From Moniliella sp. 'wahieum' (Eukaryota > Basidiomycota > Moniliellomycetes > Moniliellales > Moniliellaceae): a stretch of DNA of 64,000 bases. A program made the translations under genes and the position numbers. The stretch spans positions 31,999 through 95,998 of the forward strand of contig RSEE01000159.1 in the NCBI GenBank assembly GCA_003971905.1. The letters run 5' to 3'. The notes below the pieces were generated by a model that was given only the letters and a program-made list of their open reading frames with translations, was not told where the DNA came from and searched no databases. Of the stretch, positions 21,641 to 33,304 are shown in pieces; the stretch's first letter is position 1, and every line of letters starts with the position of its first letter.

Positions 21641-23342
21641 TCAAGGCAAGTTGGAGGGGTAGATGAAAGTCGAAGGCTGGATCGAGGTTTCCTTGATCGT
21701 GCGGGCGTTGAGGAAGCGCCCAAAGATGGAGGGCGAACCAGCCTTGTCGTTCGTACCCGACGCGCGGGCACCGCCAAATGGCTGCTGGCCGACCACAGCG
21801 CCCGTGCACTTGTCGTTGATGTACATCATGCCCGACGAGTTGCGGAGGTAGTTGTTGGCCTCGATGATGCCCTCGCGGCCCGTTCCAAAGATGGAGCCAG
21901 TAAGCGCATACTCGGTCGTGGTGTCAATCAGCTCGCACACCTCTTGGATGGGCATGGCATCGGGGTAGGGGAAGACAGTCAACACTGGGCCGAAAATCTC
22001 ACTGCGCATCGTGACGCTCTTGGGGTCGCTCGTCTCAATTACAGTAGGGTGAACGTAGAAACCCTTCGAGTCATCAGCCTTGCCGCCAGCGACCACCTCG
22101 CCTCCCTCCTTGATCGCAGCCGCGATCATCGAGGTGATCTTGTCGAACGAGTGCTGCGCAATGACGGGGCCCATAAAGTGCTCAAACTCCTCGGCGGGTC
22201 CAAGGGTGATCGTGTTGACGGCCGACGCAAGCTTCGCCTTGAACTCGCCCTCCCACACTCTTCGGCACATAAAGACGAGACAGGGCACTGCACTTCTGCC
22301 CCTGGTACTCAAACGCACCGCGAACTGCCTGGGTCACAGCCGAGTCCACATCGGCATCCGGCAGGATCAGATGGAAGTTCTTGCCGCCCGTCTCGCCAAC
22401 AATGCGAGGGTAGCCGCGGTAAATGTCGATGTTGTTGCCAATCTGCTTCCAGAGCGAACGGAAAACGTGGGTGGAACCGGTAAAGTGCAAGCCGGCAAAG
22501 TCCTTGCTGTTGATAGCCGCGCCCACGATAGGCTCAGCAGGGCCAGGGACAAACTGAATCACACCATCGGGCATACCGGCCTCCTTGAAAATCTGGTAGA
22601 GAAGGTAGTTGCTGTACATGGCCATGGGGCTAGGCTTCCACAGGGTCACGTTGCCCACGATAGCCGGGACAGCGACAAGGTTGCCTCCAATGGCGGTGAA
22701 GTTGAAGGGCGAAACAGCAAGGACAAAGCCCTCGAGCGGACGGTACTCGAGGCGGTTCCACGACGTGGGAGAGTGCTTGGGAGGCTGAGTGCGGTAGATC
22801 TGGTCGACGTACTGCACACCGAAACGGAGGAAGTCGCAAATCTCAGCTGCCGCATCGATCTCTGCTTGCCACACGTTCTTGCCCTGGCCCAGCATGGTGG
22901 CCGCCATGATCTTGAAGCGGTACTTGTTGGAGATCAGGTCCGCTGCCTTGAGGAAGATCATGGCGCGGTCGTTCCAGGGCATGTCGGCCCACGCCTGGCG
23001 GGCCTTCAAGGCGCCAGCGATGGCCTCCTGCACAAGCTCGGGGGTGGCTTCCTGGAAGATGGCAACGGAGCGCCCTTGGTGTTGCCGGGGTTGAGCTGCG
23101 TCGCAGTCTTGCCCGACTTGACCTCCTCGCCATTGATCACCAACGGGATCTCCACAGGACCGGCAGCAATCATGGCCTTGAGCTCAGCTTGCAGCTGGAG
23201 ACGGTCGGCCGAGCCAGGCTCGTAGTTGCGCTAAGGGGCGGGCGAGTCAGATAAAGCACCAGGAACGGGAGAAGGCAGGACATACCATAGGCTCATTGAA
23301 GGCCGGGGGGATGTCGTAGATACCGAAAGTAGGAGCAACCAT
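21641..23342 (-). CDS. PUT2: Delta-1-pyrroline-5-carboxylate dehydrogenase
   Basis: The mitochondrial ALDH4-type enzyme that oxidises P5C to glutamate with NAD+ in proline catabolism. The protein starts MVAPTFGIYDIPPAFNEPM (ATG 23342), then an intron with donor at about 23285. Family hallmarks follow in order: FVLAVSPFNFTAIGGNL, VTLWKPSPMAMYSNYL, LHFTGSTHVFRSLW, ETGGKNFHLILPDAD, FEYQGQKCSALSRLYVP with the catalytic Cys, EIFGPVLTVFPY and QQPFGGARASGTNDKAG. It ends YPSNLP at 21643. Two one-base shifts (about 23070 and about 22262) split an otherwise full-length chain. No clear mitochondrial presequence is visible, which is also seen in some family members. Confidence 0.95.
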
Positions 23343-24978
23343 TGTGGAAGAAGAGAACCTGGTGTACGAGGGGGGGAGGCGGTAGAGAGGTAGAGATGGA
23401 GGTGGAAGGTTGGGGGGGAAGGAGCGACGGGAGCCAATCAGAGGGCATTTTATACTGGTCTCGTCTCCTACTGAACCTGCTAGAACAAGTACTGAACCTG
23501 CTCGAACGCCGCCGACGATACGGTTGTTGATTGGGCCAGCAACCAGATAAAATTCGAGGTAATCTGCCGCTGCCCGCGCAGCGCCACTGTGTCTTCCCGC
23601 TGTATGTCCGTCCGTACCCGGTCAGAGACAGTGTACGTAATTATCCGACACTGCCCTCTCCCGCCGCTGGGTTGGACAAGGCTGTACATAATTGCCGGGC
23701 AGCCTAATTGCCGCCGCCACTGCCCAAAAAACCGGGCCTTTTGTCTGTGCTGCAATGCGTTTCCACTTTACCCCACGTCTGCGTTTTCCCATGTTTCTAT
23801 CAGCGCATCAGCAGAGCAGCACCCAAGAACCGCCGCTCCCGCAGTTTATCTATCTGACAGGCTCTGCGGCTGCGCGCACCTGATGCGTTCTTCGGGTGTT
23901 GCGCAGTCCCGCTATCCTCTCGCCGCTATCTTCCGATACTGACAAAAGCCGACGACGCTCACTACGGTGTTTTCATTGTAAACTAGCTGGCGGCCTCTTA
24001 CAGTTTTCCAAGCAGCTTTTTGTAGAGAGTGAGATCAGTACACATTGCGAACACAAAACAAAGAGATATGTCCATCGTGCACACCTTCATTACACAATGC
24101 ATGATATCATCCTGTCATTGTCGAGATGTATAGCGGGGGGAGGAGAAGAATACTGTTGCATTCTTCGTATAGCATTTTTGCGGAGATCTTATCTTTGTAC
24201 TATAGTAGAAGACCACACGCTATGGGGCAACAAAGAGTCGGACGCCATACCAACAGGCGTGATGAATGAATGTGGTTTTGCTGGTAAGAATGGTGCGTCA
24301 GTCAACCAACCAGTTCCACAGCAAGTCTTGCCACCATAGTACAAAATCGGAGAGGAGCCCACAACAGATTTTCGGTTCGGAACATTTGGAGTAGCAAAGC
24401 ATGCAATGGTGACGAAGGGGGGGTTGAAGTGTGAGGGTATGACTGGGTGCTACGGCACAAATCACACCAAAAAGAAACAAGACGTTCCGGCAAGCCGGCG
24501 ATGCATTCACATGGATAGCAAAGGCTGCAGAAGGGTGGGCATGAGGTACAAGTGGCAAAGAATCGTGTATGATATGGTATGGGGTAGGGAAGGTAGCATA
24601 TATGGCATTGCCCATTTGTGATCATGTCGGGCTATATGGTGGCAGAAAGGCATTGGTCAATGTCAATGTCCATGGTACTTCCGCTTTTCTCTTGTGGCTG
24701 TATCCATATATGGCCATCGCGAGCTCTTTTATTGCATTGCCGTAATGCTCAGCATAACCATCTATGGGACGGGATAAGAAAACACGGAGTATACCTCAGT
24801 ACAGTAATCCCTTTTGTGGCACATTTGACATTTTGCAGGTAGAAGTGCTTTCGGAAGGAAATACGAAGAAAGAAATTGCTGAATCCAGCAAGCGCACGAG
24901 GACGCCATGCAGAACGCAACATACATAACTGAACGGGATGGAGCAGGGGCTCAAGGGGTGGAGGGAAGAAGAAGGCCG
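23343..24978. other. 1.6-kb intergenic region
   Basis: Lies upstream of the leftward P5C dehydrogenase and downstream of the leftward permease. It is more AT-rich than the genes. Short open frames on both strands have no recognisable motif. Confidence 0.45.
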
Positions 24979-26160
24979 TTAACCAACCGGTAGTTGTAAG
25001 TGACATGTTGCCAAGCCGAAATCGGGCGTGCCACCCAGGGTTCCAAAGACATCACCAAATAGTTCTTGGCGGTGAATGTGTTGTTTTCGTACAGTTTCCC
25101 CCATTGCTGAACAACGTCGTTGATGAAGGGCCATCCAGCATGGTACGGTTCTGCACTGACACAGAGAAAGCGTCGCCCATGGACGAATTGGTAAAGTACG
25201 TGACAGGGTCCATCGAGGGAGGCGCACGGTCAAAGTCCGAAGCATGCGCATGACCACCACGCTGGTAGTCGAGCAGGCCGTACTTGGAGGCAGCATGAAG
25301 GCCGAAGCAACCGCCGTGTCCTCCGGGCGGTAGTGCAGTACTCTGCCGTGCCATTCGTCCACACCTTCATGATGTCGGAGAAAGCATTGTCAAGGTAGGC
25401 ACCAGTATAGTACTGGTCACTCGTGGCCACATCGCACTTGACAACCGACGGGGGCTGGTTGGCGGAGCATAGGGGTAGAGCTTGCGGAAGTCCTGGGCCG
25501 AAGCAATGTCGGCGAGGGTGGCTTTGGAGCCAAGCTCGTGAGAGCGCTCCTGGAGTGCCTGGTTGAATTCGAAACCTCAGTGCCGTAGAAGTTGCCAGGG
25601 TACTCGCCAGGTTTGCTTGAACCATAGGAGAAGTAACCACTGGACCGTTGCGGCTCGCAACGTCACGGTAGTCAAACTCGTACTGCATGCCCACGCTCAC
25701 TGCGTACCGAGAAAAGGCGACAGAGCCCAAGGTGGCCTGGTGCGGGTTCATCCCAGCAATACCGGCAATGAGGAAGTACGTCTTCTTGAGGTCAAACTGC
25801 GGGGCTGGTGGCCAGCGCGGTGGCCGTTGAAGCCGCATTGATCTCGCCCTCGCCGGTGACGACATTGCAGATGGAGTAGTCATCCACGCAGAACACGTGG
25901 GGGAAAAGGGGAGAAAGACCAGGAATGGTCACGTTCTGGGTGAAGTTGGGTGCTGGTGCCAGACTTCCATCTCCGGCTCAAACAGGAGATGATGATTGGC
26001 TTTGGGTGCATAGGCATCGTGGCGCTTCTCGAATTTGACCTCCTCGGTGCTCAGTTCGACGGAGTGCGGCGGTAAGCACCAGGCGGGTGTGCTTGGGGCT
26101 GGCGGCTTGGACAGCCGCAGCGGCGGCTAAGTGGCCACAAGGAGTAGAAGCGAACCTCAT
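24979..26160 (-). CDS. Purine nucleoside permease (NUP family)
   Basis: Member of the fungal/bacterial purine nucleoside permease family (PF06516 type), related to nucleoside phosphorylase folds and linked to purine nucleoside uptake. Signature segments in order: FPHVFCVDDYSICNVVTGEG, FDLKKTYFLIAGIAGMNPHQ, TLGSVAFSRYAVSVGMQYEF, PPSVVKCDVATSDQYYTGAY, DNAFSDIMKVWTNGTAEYC, SDFDRAPPSMDPVTYFTNSS and the C-terminal GDVFGTLGGTPDFG. The ATG at 26160 opens MRFASTPCGHLAAAAAVQAA, a plausible secretion leader. Frame shifts near 25900, 25800, 25560 and 25330 break the chain. The stop is at 24979. Function is from family only. Confidence 0.9.
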
Positions 26161-28056
26161 AGCTTGGAGGAGGGGGCGGTGGTGTGGAAGGGGGGAAGAA
26201 GGTGGGACCGGAGTGGAAGTCAAACGACCGATGTCGATGGGCCGAGGCGGCTGATATAAGGGGGCCCGTATCGATTTTTAATATTCAGGCACGAAAGTGA
26301 ATGGGGGTTGTCAGCGGCTGGTGCCGGCGAGAGGGCGCAGGCGAGGAGGGGAAAGAAACGCCGAGCATGCGCTGGCATTCCTACAGCCCTCGAACGCGGA
26401 TCGTCGAAGAGCGAACCGCGGCCCAGATTAGATGACTGATCGAAGCGTGGGTGATTGTGGGCCATCGGGCGCACGGTATGGGTACGATTGGCCATACAAT
26501 TGTCTGACCCTGGGCAATCATTGTCCGAGCAGTGGCTTGAGGCACGGCACGAGGGCAGTTCGAGGGGCGTCCTGATAAGTAGACCGGCAGAATACGAGTG
26601 TGCGGGCAAGCAGCCGTCGCGCGACGAACAGCATGCACATGGTCCACCCTCCTCGATCTGCATCCAGCCGCACAGGACAGCACCGCAGCCGCCTTCTGCT
26701 GCGTCCCCACGGCGCCCCCCACCCATTCAAATTTCAATTCCTCCTGGTCGCACTCCTCCGCATGCATGATGATGATGATGCTGATGTAGTGTTTCAATTA
26801 TTCATGCAGCACAGCTGCTAGCCCTCGCTGGCCAGACATCGAGTGCCTGCCCTGGCAGCGCGTGTTTCGGCACCCCACCGACGACCCTGCGTGCGTCTGT
26901 ACCTCTGCCGGCCACCTTCTAACGCACAGCACCTCAATATCAACTCGTTGTACTCAGGAGTCCTCGCTTCCGTCCCTGAGGCCCTGAGATGCATTGTCTG
27001 GAATGATGCATGATGATCAATGATAGACTGCCCCTCTTCCTGTGATGAGCAATTCACATGCAATGTGCGATGCATATGCCCCCCCCCCCCCCCTTCCTCA
27101 TCTAGATTGCTCTCGAGAAGCTCGACAGTTCAACGTTCAAGCTTCAAGTCATATGGAGGGGGACAAACTTTTCAGAAAACGGAATCCGCTTAACCACACC
27201 CGAGCTCTGGGTCAACGTGGGTCAGCACGGCCAGTCTGTGACCAGATCGCTCCGTCAGGCTCAACTAGACCAGGAACGTTGTTTTATCGTTATCGGCTAC
27301 CGGTTACCGGATGTTCGCCAAGCACCTGTCACCACATGATGCCGATAATACCCTCAACTTACCAAAAAAGTCTTGCACCACGTTGTGATGTGTATAAGGA
27401 AGGTGAGATTGATGATATTGATGAGAACGGACAATGCTCCTCTCGTTTCGACGGAGAGACATGCACAAGCCATGAGTTTTTTCTCCCCATCTTCATCATT
27501 TATTGTACAGGACCTCCGTCCTCTTTTCCTCTGCTTTCGAGTGACTTTAGAGAAGGAACGTTGAACCCATATCGACTTCCCCAAAGCATACTTACACAGG
27601 TATTATTAGAACAAACGCATCACACACCAGACCCGTTACGCCAGCGTTTGCCACAGCTATCATATCATGGACACAAGCGCATCTCTCTCTCAAAACAAAC
27701 ATGCTAACAGCTATACTTCAAGCAAGGCGGATCAGGATTACGCATGCACATTTGACAACGCTTGGTGGGCGTGGGCACGGAAGGTGCTGGTGCATGGTGG
27801 ACGGTGCCCGCGACCGCCAATGCGATCAAAACGAACGCATATACCTACATAAGCCGGGATCGACATCGAGAAAAGTCCATCACGGATGCTCGGCCTTATT
27901 ATAAGCACAGCCTCGACGTCCTTGAAACAAATAATAGTAGACAGAAAGAAGAAAGTAAGGGTATGTGTATGAGCCACGAACCCTCGATCACTCTCCTTAT
28001 TAAAACGAACCCTTTTGTGGGACGTTTTTGAGGATCGACCCAGCACTGCTCGGAAC
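26161..28056. other. 1.9-kb intergenic region
   Basis: No gene supported. It includes a 14-base C homopolymer at about 27079-27093, a (GAT)n tract at about 26766-26781 and the GTTCAAC array at 27128. The several open frames overlap on both strands and look random. Confidence 0.45.
27128..27148. repeat. GTTCAAC/GTTCAAG/CTTCAAG heptamer x3
   Basis: Three 7-bp units in tandem with one substitution each. Same family as 32126 and 55368. Confidence 0.65.
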
Positions 28057-28668
28057 TCAGTATGCGGCCGTAAACATATCCTGGATAGCGAGGTTCTTGT
28101 CAATCGCATCAGCCATGGCAATGGCCGCGTCGGACATGGAAATGGCTGACTTGCCATTGGCGTCCTTGATGAGAGTGTCATGACCAAGACGGAAAGTTCC
28201 GGTCCGAGGGCCGGGGGCAAAAGATGTGGGTGGAGCAAAGTAGGTCCAATCCAGATCCTTTACCTCCTTCAAAGTAAAGAGAAAATCAACCCCCTTTTGG
28301 GCATACGGCTTGAAGGCAGGGTCAAATGTGGGCTGGTCAATGAGCCGTTGTCCGGGGGCGACAAATAAAGAAGCACCACCTCCAATGACCAGCACACGTT
28401 TTACGCCTGCCCCCCGGGCTGCCTCCAGCACCGCGGTAACAGGTACTTCGAACCGCAATGCACTAATCAGAGCCGTGGCGCCTTGAATCAGCCCCTTTAC
28501 CTCTGTCGGATCAGAAGCATTGCCAACGACGGGCTTGACATTGTCCACCTTTGGGATGTGCTCGGTGCTATGAGCAATCGCGATCACCGTGTGGCCTCGA
28601 GAAGCAAATTCTTTCACTAGCTCACTTCCAGCGCGACCAGAGGCGCCAAGAATGGCAATTGTCGACAT
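28057..28668 (-). CDS. NAD(P)-binding atypical short-chain dehydrogenase (NmrA/YwnB-like)
   Basis: A single-exon 203-residue protein with no frame interruption. It starts MSTIAILGASGRAGSELVKE, carrying the GxxGxxG dinucleotide-binding motif as GASGRAG. It continues with SRGHTVIAIAHST, VVGNASDPTEVKGLIQGATA, VKRVLVIGGGASLFV and DLDWTYFAPPTSFAPG, the order found in NAD(P)H-binding domain proteins such as bacterial YwnB and biliverdin-reductase-B-like enzymes. The substrate is unknown. The lack of introns and small size fit a bacterial-type gene, so horizontal acquisition is possible but untested. It is divergent from NDUFA8. Confidence 0.88.
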   Translation of the reverse strand: MSTIAILGASGRAGSELVKEFASRGHTVIAIAHSTEHIPKVDNVKPVVGNASDPTEVKGLIQGATALISALRFEVPVTAVLEAARGAGVKRVLVIGGGASLFVAPGQRLIDQPTFDPAFKPYAQKGVDFLFTLKEVKDLDWTYFAPPTSFAPGPRTGTFRLGHDTLIKDANGKSAISMSDAAIAMADAIDKNLAIQDMFTAAY

Positions 28669-29280
28669 GCTGTGGACGTGGGGGTTAGTATACGGTACAC
28701 ACAGTATATCTGGAGGCACTGCAAAGGCGACGGGGACGCACGTTTTTGCAGGTAGTAGAGGTGAAAACAGGTTTGTGTGTGGGTTTGTTTATGGTGGTGG
28801 TGGCTGGGAACCAATTAGGCCTTCGGTGCGATCGAGCGGAGACGACCGCAAGAGTCCGAAGCTTTCTTTACTGGGTCATCGATCATCGACGGGCTACCAT
28901 GGTACCCGGTATCGGTGAAGTGAACCAAGGCCCGACACGCACGGACCCACCAGGTATACAATGTGGCGCGGGACTGTCTCAGAAGGGCTGGAAATAGTAG
29001 CGCCCAATCAAGATCAACAATGTGCTTACCTCATCCCCATCCAATGTTCAACGCTCAGCGCTCAGGTGATCGAGCAGCAATCACCGATCAGTCACCTGAC
29101 CCACGTGACCACCCGGTTTTCTTAACATTTCTCGTCAGTCCCTCTGCCCATTGCACCGACCACGCGATTATTGAAATAGTCGTCTTAGGTCAGCCTGTTC
29201 GCGCCATGGCAGGTGGGGTTGGGTGCGGGAAGCCAGGCGGGAGCGCAGGGAGCAGGCTGGACCACCACCTCTTCCCAAGC
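28669..29280. other. Divergent promoter region, SDR / NDUFA8
   Basis: About 610 bp between two start codons. It contains TCATCGATCATCGA-type sequence near 28876 and CGCTCAG x2 at 29052-29065. Confidence 0.5.
29052..29065. repeat. CGCTCAG heptamer x2
   Basis: Two exact 7-bp copies that create AGCGCT at the junction. Intergenic, 215 bp upstream of the NDUFA8 ATG. Confidence 0.5.
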
Positions 29281-29820
29281 ATGTCGACGGTCAAGGAGGT
29301 CGGCACGACCAGTGCACCGCTTAAGAGCGCATCTTTCTTCATCGGCTCCTTTTGCAAGAAGTACAACGATGACTTTATGCTGTGCAAGCACGAGAATGGC
29401 CGTGACCCCTCTCTGTGCCTGAAGGAGGGCCGCCGTGTAACCCGCTGCACACAAGACTTGTCCGTCGCCTTCCTCCTCTGCGTTTGTGCTGCGTACTGAG
29501 CCCCCTTCCCCCCACCCCACCCCTCTGTAGTATCCGCCAGCTGAACAAGGCATGCAAGGCCCAGTGGGAGACTCACTACGAGTGCCTCGAGAACGGCGAC
29601 CACTACTTCTGGAAGTGCCGCGCCGAGGAGAGGCCGTTCAACAAGTGCGTGTACGACAACTTTGTACGTCCCCATCCCCCGTGCGCCAAACGATTTCGAC
29701 GGGTCCTGACCGCGTCATGTCCCTGAGCAGAAGATCAAGAAGGTGCTGCCTGACACTCCCGAGGGCGTGACGCCTGTGCACGAACTGGAGAACCCGATCT
29801 ACCGCCCGTTCTCGTCGTAA
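29281..29820 (+). CDS. NDUFA8: Mitochondrial complex I subunit NDUFA8 (twin CX9C)
   Basis: An accessory subunit of NADH:ubiquinone oxidoreductase on the intermembrane-space side, imported by the Mia40 route. Three exons (29281-29459, 29531-29663, 29731-29820) join in frame to a 133-residue protein. It starts MSTVKEVGTTSAPLKSASFF. Paired-cysteine segments are visible: FCKKYNDDFMLCKHE and CLKEGRRVTRC, then NKACKAQWETHYECLENGDH and FWKCRAEERPFNKC, the arrangement of this family. It ends NPIYRPFSS. Introns are 71 and 67 nt. No frameshift. Confidence 0.94.
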
Positions 29821-30103
29821 GCATTGCCCCTATGCCCCTCTCAGATCTCATGGCCCTAAGCCGCCGATCCCGTAGGACGCGCACCGATTCCGGGATGCTC
29901 GGTACTCTGGATGAGGAGGATGATCGATGATCGGCGTAGGGACTGGTTTGGTCTGCTAGGGTAGGGCGCTTTGCAGATCGCCGACTCGTCATACCCCGAG
30001 CAGCCGGGTATGCTCCCTCCACGCGCCCAGTGTTTGCAGTCCGGGTGGATCGAATAGAACACTTTGCATTGTAAAGGAGCTTGGGTGGGACGCATCCTCT
30101 CTT

Positions 30104-30119
30104 ATCATCGATCGATGAT
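30104..30119. repeat. 16-bp perfect palindrome ATCATCGATCGATGAT
   Basis: Self-complementary over all 16 bases. It belongs to the ATCGATGATC motif group seen at several intergenic sites. Confidence 0.7.
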
Positions 30120-30350
30120 TGCGTGTCATTGGGATCTCACGAGTTGAGGAATAACCATCGGGTGGGGGGCGTGCACACTCGCTTCTCTAAATAGGGTAGC
30201 CAACCCCAAACACAGATCTGCGTGTTTTGCCGCGGGGACTTGGGGTGCGTGGGTGGGCGGGAATCGAAGGCAAGCGAATCGGGCACAGCTCCCAACCAGG
30301 AGTAGGTGCTCAGGTGGGGGTTAGAAGGGCGGGCTCCTTTCCCGACACAG

Positions 30351-30388
30351 CCATCGCCATCGCCATCGCCATCGCCATCGCCATCGCC
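30351..30388. repeat. (CCATCG)n microsatellite x6
   Basis: Six copies of CCATCG ending about 46 bp upstream of the CDC7 ATG. It lies probably in the 5' UTR, since in-frame upstream sequence has no conserved motif. Confidence 0.85.
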
Positions 30389-30434
30389 AGCGTCAGCGTT
30401 TATTGCGCCCACTCTCCCATTGGCCAAGTTGATC

Positions 30435-32037
30435 ATGTCGCACCTCTGTGATGGGGCGCGCCTCCCCAGTGACGCATTCAACCCTGCCGTAGATGAACCG
30501 CGACTTTACCCCCCGATTGAAAGCAGCGGGGAGGTACGCGTTCTGCGGGATGCTGCCGAACTGTCTCAAATCAGCGAGGAAATTGAGGCCCTTGAAGCCC
30601 AGATGGAGGGATTAAAAGAGCAGTACTACATTATCGACAAGCTCGGAGAGGGGACGTTTAGCGTGGTGTACAAGGCCGTGGATCTTCTTCATACGGAGTA
30701 CGACAATGAAGAGTGGGTCGAGACGTATGCTCGCTCGATGGCCCCCGGGGCTCTTCCGTGGTCCATGAAGGAGGACATGGACTTTGATCAGGCTGGAGAG
30801 AGCCAAGCAGACCGGGGGGCAGCACAACGGTACATGCGTGCCTCTGAGTACATTCGCAAAACGGGAACACCCGTCTATGTCGCACTCAAGCGCATCTTTG
30901 TCACCAGCAGCCCAATGAGGATCTACAATGAGCTCGAGATCCTTAATCGCTTGCGCGGGGGAGCTTGCGTGAGTTATTTGATCACGGCCTGGCGGTGTGA
31001 AGACCAAGTAATTGCTGTCATGCCCTACGTGCGGCACGTGACTTTCGTGAATACTACAGAGTCATTCCCTTGAGTGACCTGCGATACTACTTCCATTCCC
31101 TACTTAGCGCTCTGCGCTGGTGTCATGCGCAAGACGTAATGCACCGCGACGTCAAGCCAGGCAACTTCCTCTACAACCCCGTAACCGGCACAGGCACTCT
31201 TTGCGACTTCGGTCTGGCTGAAATCTTTGATCCGTCGAGATGGCAGGGCAACTGCCACCATGTGCTTGCGAGCCACAACCACACCCATGGACAGACGAAG
31301 ATCAACGAGCAGACCTACTCACCCACTTTGCTCCAGGGAGCATGCTGCACCCTAACTCTCGCCCTTCAACAGTTGGGGAGACGATTGGCACGGTGCCGGT
31401 TCAGACATACCAGCACCTCCATGCCAATATTGCGATTGCTTGGGGGAAAACGGCCAAGCCCGGGTATTCGCAGCACGACAGCCGTCCTTCGGTTCGTGCC
31501 AACCGAGCTGGGACGAGGGGTTTTCGCGCACCCGAGGTACTTTTCAAGTGTCCCGACCAAACTGTCGCGATTGACATATGGTCGGTTGGAGTTATAATGC
31601 TTGCATTTCTTACCAAGCGTTTCCCCCTTTTCAATGCTCTAGACGATGTTGAGGCTCTCCTTGAGGGGTACCATTTTTGGCAAGCGCCGGATGGAGCAAG
31701 TTGCTCTTTTACACAGTGCGTTCCGTTCCTCTCTCTTTCTGTATGTGTTCCTTATAGATTGACCACAATGTGGACAGACCGCACTTTTATTTGCACCGTC
31801 CCCACGGTAGACGAGAGTCTTACGACCCGAGTTCCTGATTGGATTCACTTACTTAACCCCAATTTGACGAACACGACCAATATGTCTAACCCAAGTGAGT
31901 ACCTTCGACTGGTCCATACTGCAATTGAGTTGGCGAGAAGTTGCACGCAGTTGGACTGTACCCGGCGTTGGACTGCAGAGCGTCTCCTTGAATCGCATCC
32001 ATTCTTCGAGGGGATGGACGAGGAGAGCAAAACGTGA
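30435..32037 (+). CDS. CDC7: Cdc7-type (DDK) protein kinase
   Basis: The catalytic subunit of Dbf4-dependent kinase, which phosphorylates Mcm2-7 to fire replication origins. The ATG at 30435 starts MSHLCDGARLPSDAF. Kinase motifs in order: Gly loop LGEGTFSVVYKA, VAb Lys in VYVALKRIFV, catalytic loop DVMHRDVKPGNFLYNP, CDFGLAE, then GTRGFRAPEVLFKCPDQTV and DIWSVGVIMLAFLTKRFPLF. A long insert lies between the Gly loop and the Lys, and another between DFG and APE, as expected of Cdc7. The C terminus ends TAERLLESHPFFEGMDEESKT. Frame switches near 31050, 31330 and 31670 are probable one-base errors; an intron lies near 31712-31780. Confidence 0.9.
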
Positions 32038-32422
32038 ATTGTTTCTCCTCTCAAACCGTTCTCAGACTCTTCTGTTGCCGAGGCCTTAGTTTCACGAATT
32101 CGTCAGTCCGTTTAACATCAAGCCCCTTCAAGCTTCAAGCTTCATCCCTTGTTGCTTACCACAGGTGAGCATAGTATAACCAGTAGCATTCCTTACGCCC
32201 CTTACGTTGGCAATGGCCGCATGGCCACACATTGGCCTTGTTCTTATGAATATGCTACTGCCCTCTTCTGGCGGAAATGGGTGCAAAGATGGCTTCGCTT
32301 GGGGGACTATCCTCCATGTGCATAAAAATGTGTGCTAGGCAAGTGCTGTTCTCTCCACTGTAGCCCTTCCAAGTCTGGTAGAACTGGTGTACGGGGATGC
32401 ATGACGAGAACCAAAATATTGT
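32038..32422. other. Convergent intergenic gap, CDC7 / uL13m
   Basis: About 385 bp. It contains the CTTCAAG array at 32126-32146 and no coding signal. Confidence 0.5.
32126..32146. repeat. CTTCAAG heptamer x3
   Basis: CTTCAAG CTTCAAG CTTCATC. The last unit is degenerate. Family of the arrays at 27128 and 55368. Confidence 0.65.
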
Positions 32423-33030
32423 TCAGTTCTTGCCCTCGCAGAGGGCAAGGAGGGCCTGGGTAAGCGGCTGTTGACGCACAAGCTTGGGATCGGGCATCTT
32501 GAGTGCTTGCAGCAGTGCGCTGGGCGATTGAACCTTGGGGAGGGGCTCAGTGTAGTGCCTGAGCAGATTGGCCTCGTAAGGGTGCGCATCACCGCGATAG
32601 AGCTTAAGCCGGGCAAGACGTTCGTACCGAAACGAATTTTTAGGCAGCATACCCGACACAGCCTGGCGAATGATCTGTCCAAGCCAAGTGTTAGTTGAGT
32701 TCCTCTACTCACAGGGGTGAAACGGACCCTCTCTGGATGATCCAGCCGCAATTGGTGGAAAGTGTGCACGCGAAGGGACCCTGGCCTGGTGGTGCTCTTG
32801 TAGTAGAGCTTGTTGAACTCCTTCTTCCCCGTCACAAGCACGTCTTCAATATTGGTGACAATGACAATGTCGCCGGCGCGGTCGCTGCCGGCGTCGTAGA
32901 AAGGCTTGTGCTTGCCCATCAGCACACGCGCCACAGCCTCGGCCAAGCGACCGAGGGTGCGGTCGCGCGCGGAGACGTGGTGCCAAATCCTCGTGTAGAG
33001 TAAGTCGCGTGCGCCGTTGACCTGCGACAT
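32423..33030 (-). CDS. MRPL13: Mitochondrial ribosomal protein uL13m
   Basis: Large-subunit mitoribosomal protein L13. Two exons (33030-32713 and 32674-32423) join in frame across a 38-nt intron to a 189-residue protein. It begins MSQVNGARDLLYTRIWHHV and has the family core LGRLAEAVARVLMGKHKP, DAGSDRAGDIVIVTN, VTGKKEFNKLYYKSTTRPGS and AVSGMLPKNSFRYERLARLK with YRGDAHPYEANL. No frameshift. It is divergent from NDUFA13, with only 274 bp between the ATGs, so the two may share a promoter. Confidence 0.95.
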
Positions 33031-33304
33031 GGCCGGGTGGTGGTCGTCTCGCCCTCCCCGGACTGCCTGCTGCCCATCTCGCCCAGCGGTAAACGTTAAC
33101 CGGTAAACGTTATTCACTTGCGGCTTCGAGACGGGACGGGCCAAGCAACCCGTGCGGTTCCGCCTGTAATTTCATTTCCAGCGGTGCCAGTTCCGCCTGG
33201 CCCCGATTAGTAAAGCAGCGGCTGGGCTGCTGCCTCACCCAGCAGCGGCGCGCTTCCCCCTCCTCCATCGATCTGCCTGCGCCTGCCTGCGCCCCGCCTG
33301 GACG

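Larger units (their letters stand above)
29821..30434. other. Intergenic, NDUFA8 3' side and CDC7 promoter
   Basis: About 610 bp. It holds a 16-bp perfect palindrome at 30104-30119 (ATCATCGATCGATGAT) and a hexamer microsatellite at 30351-30388 shortly before the CDC7 ATG. No gene seen. Confidence 0.5.

Noticed and set aside
22080-23225. 381-residue plus-strand open frame
   Set aside because: It is antisense to P5C dehydrogenase, whose protein motifs are unmistakable on the other strand. GC-rich codon bias opens the opposite frame.
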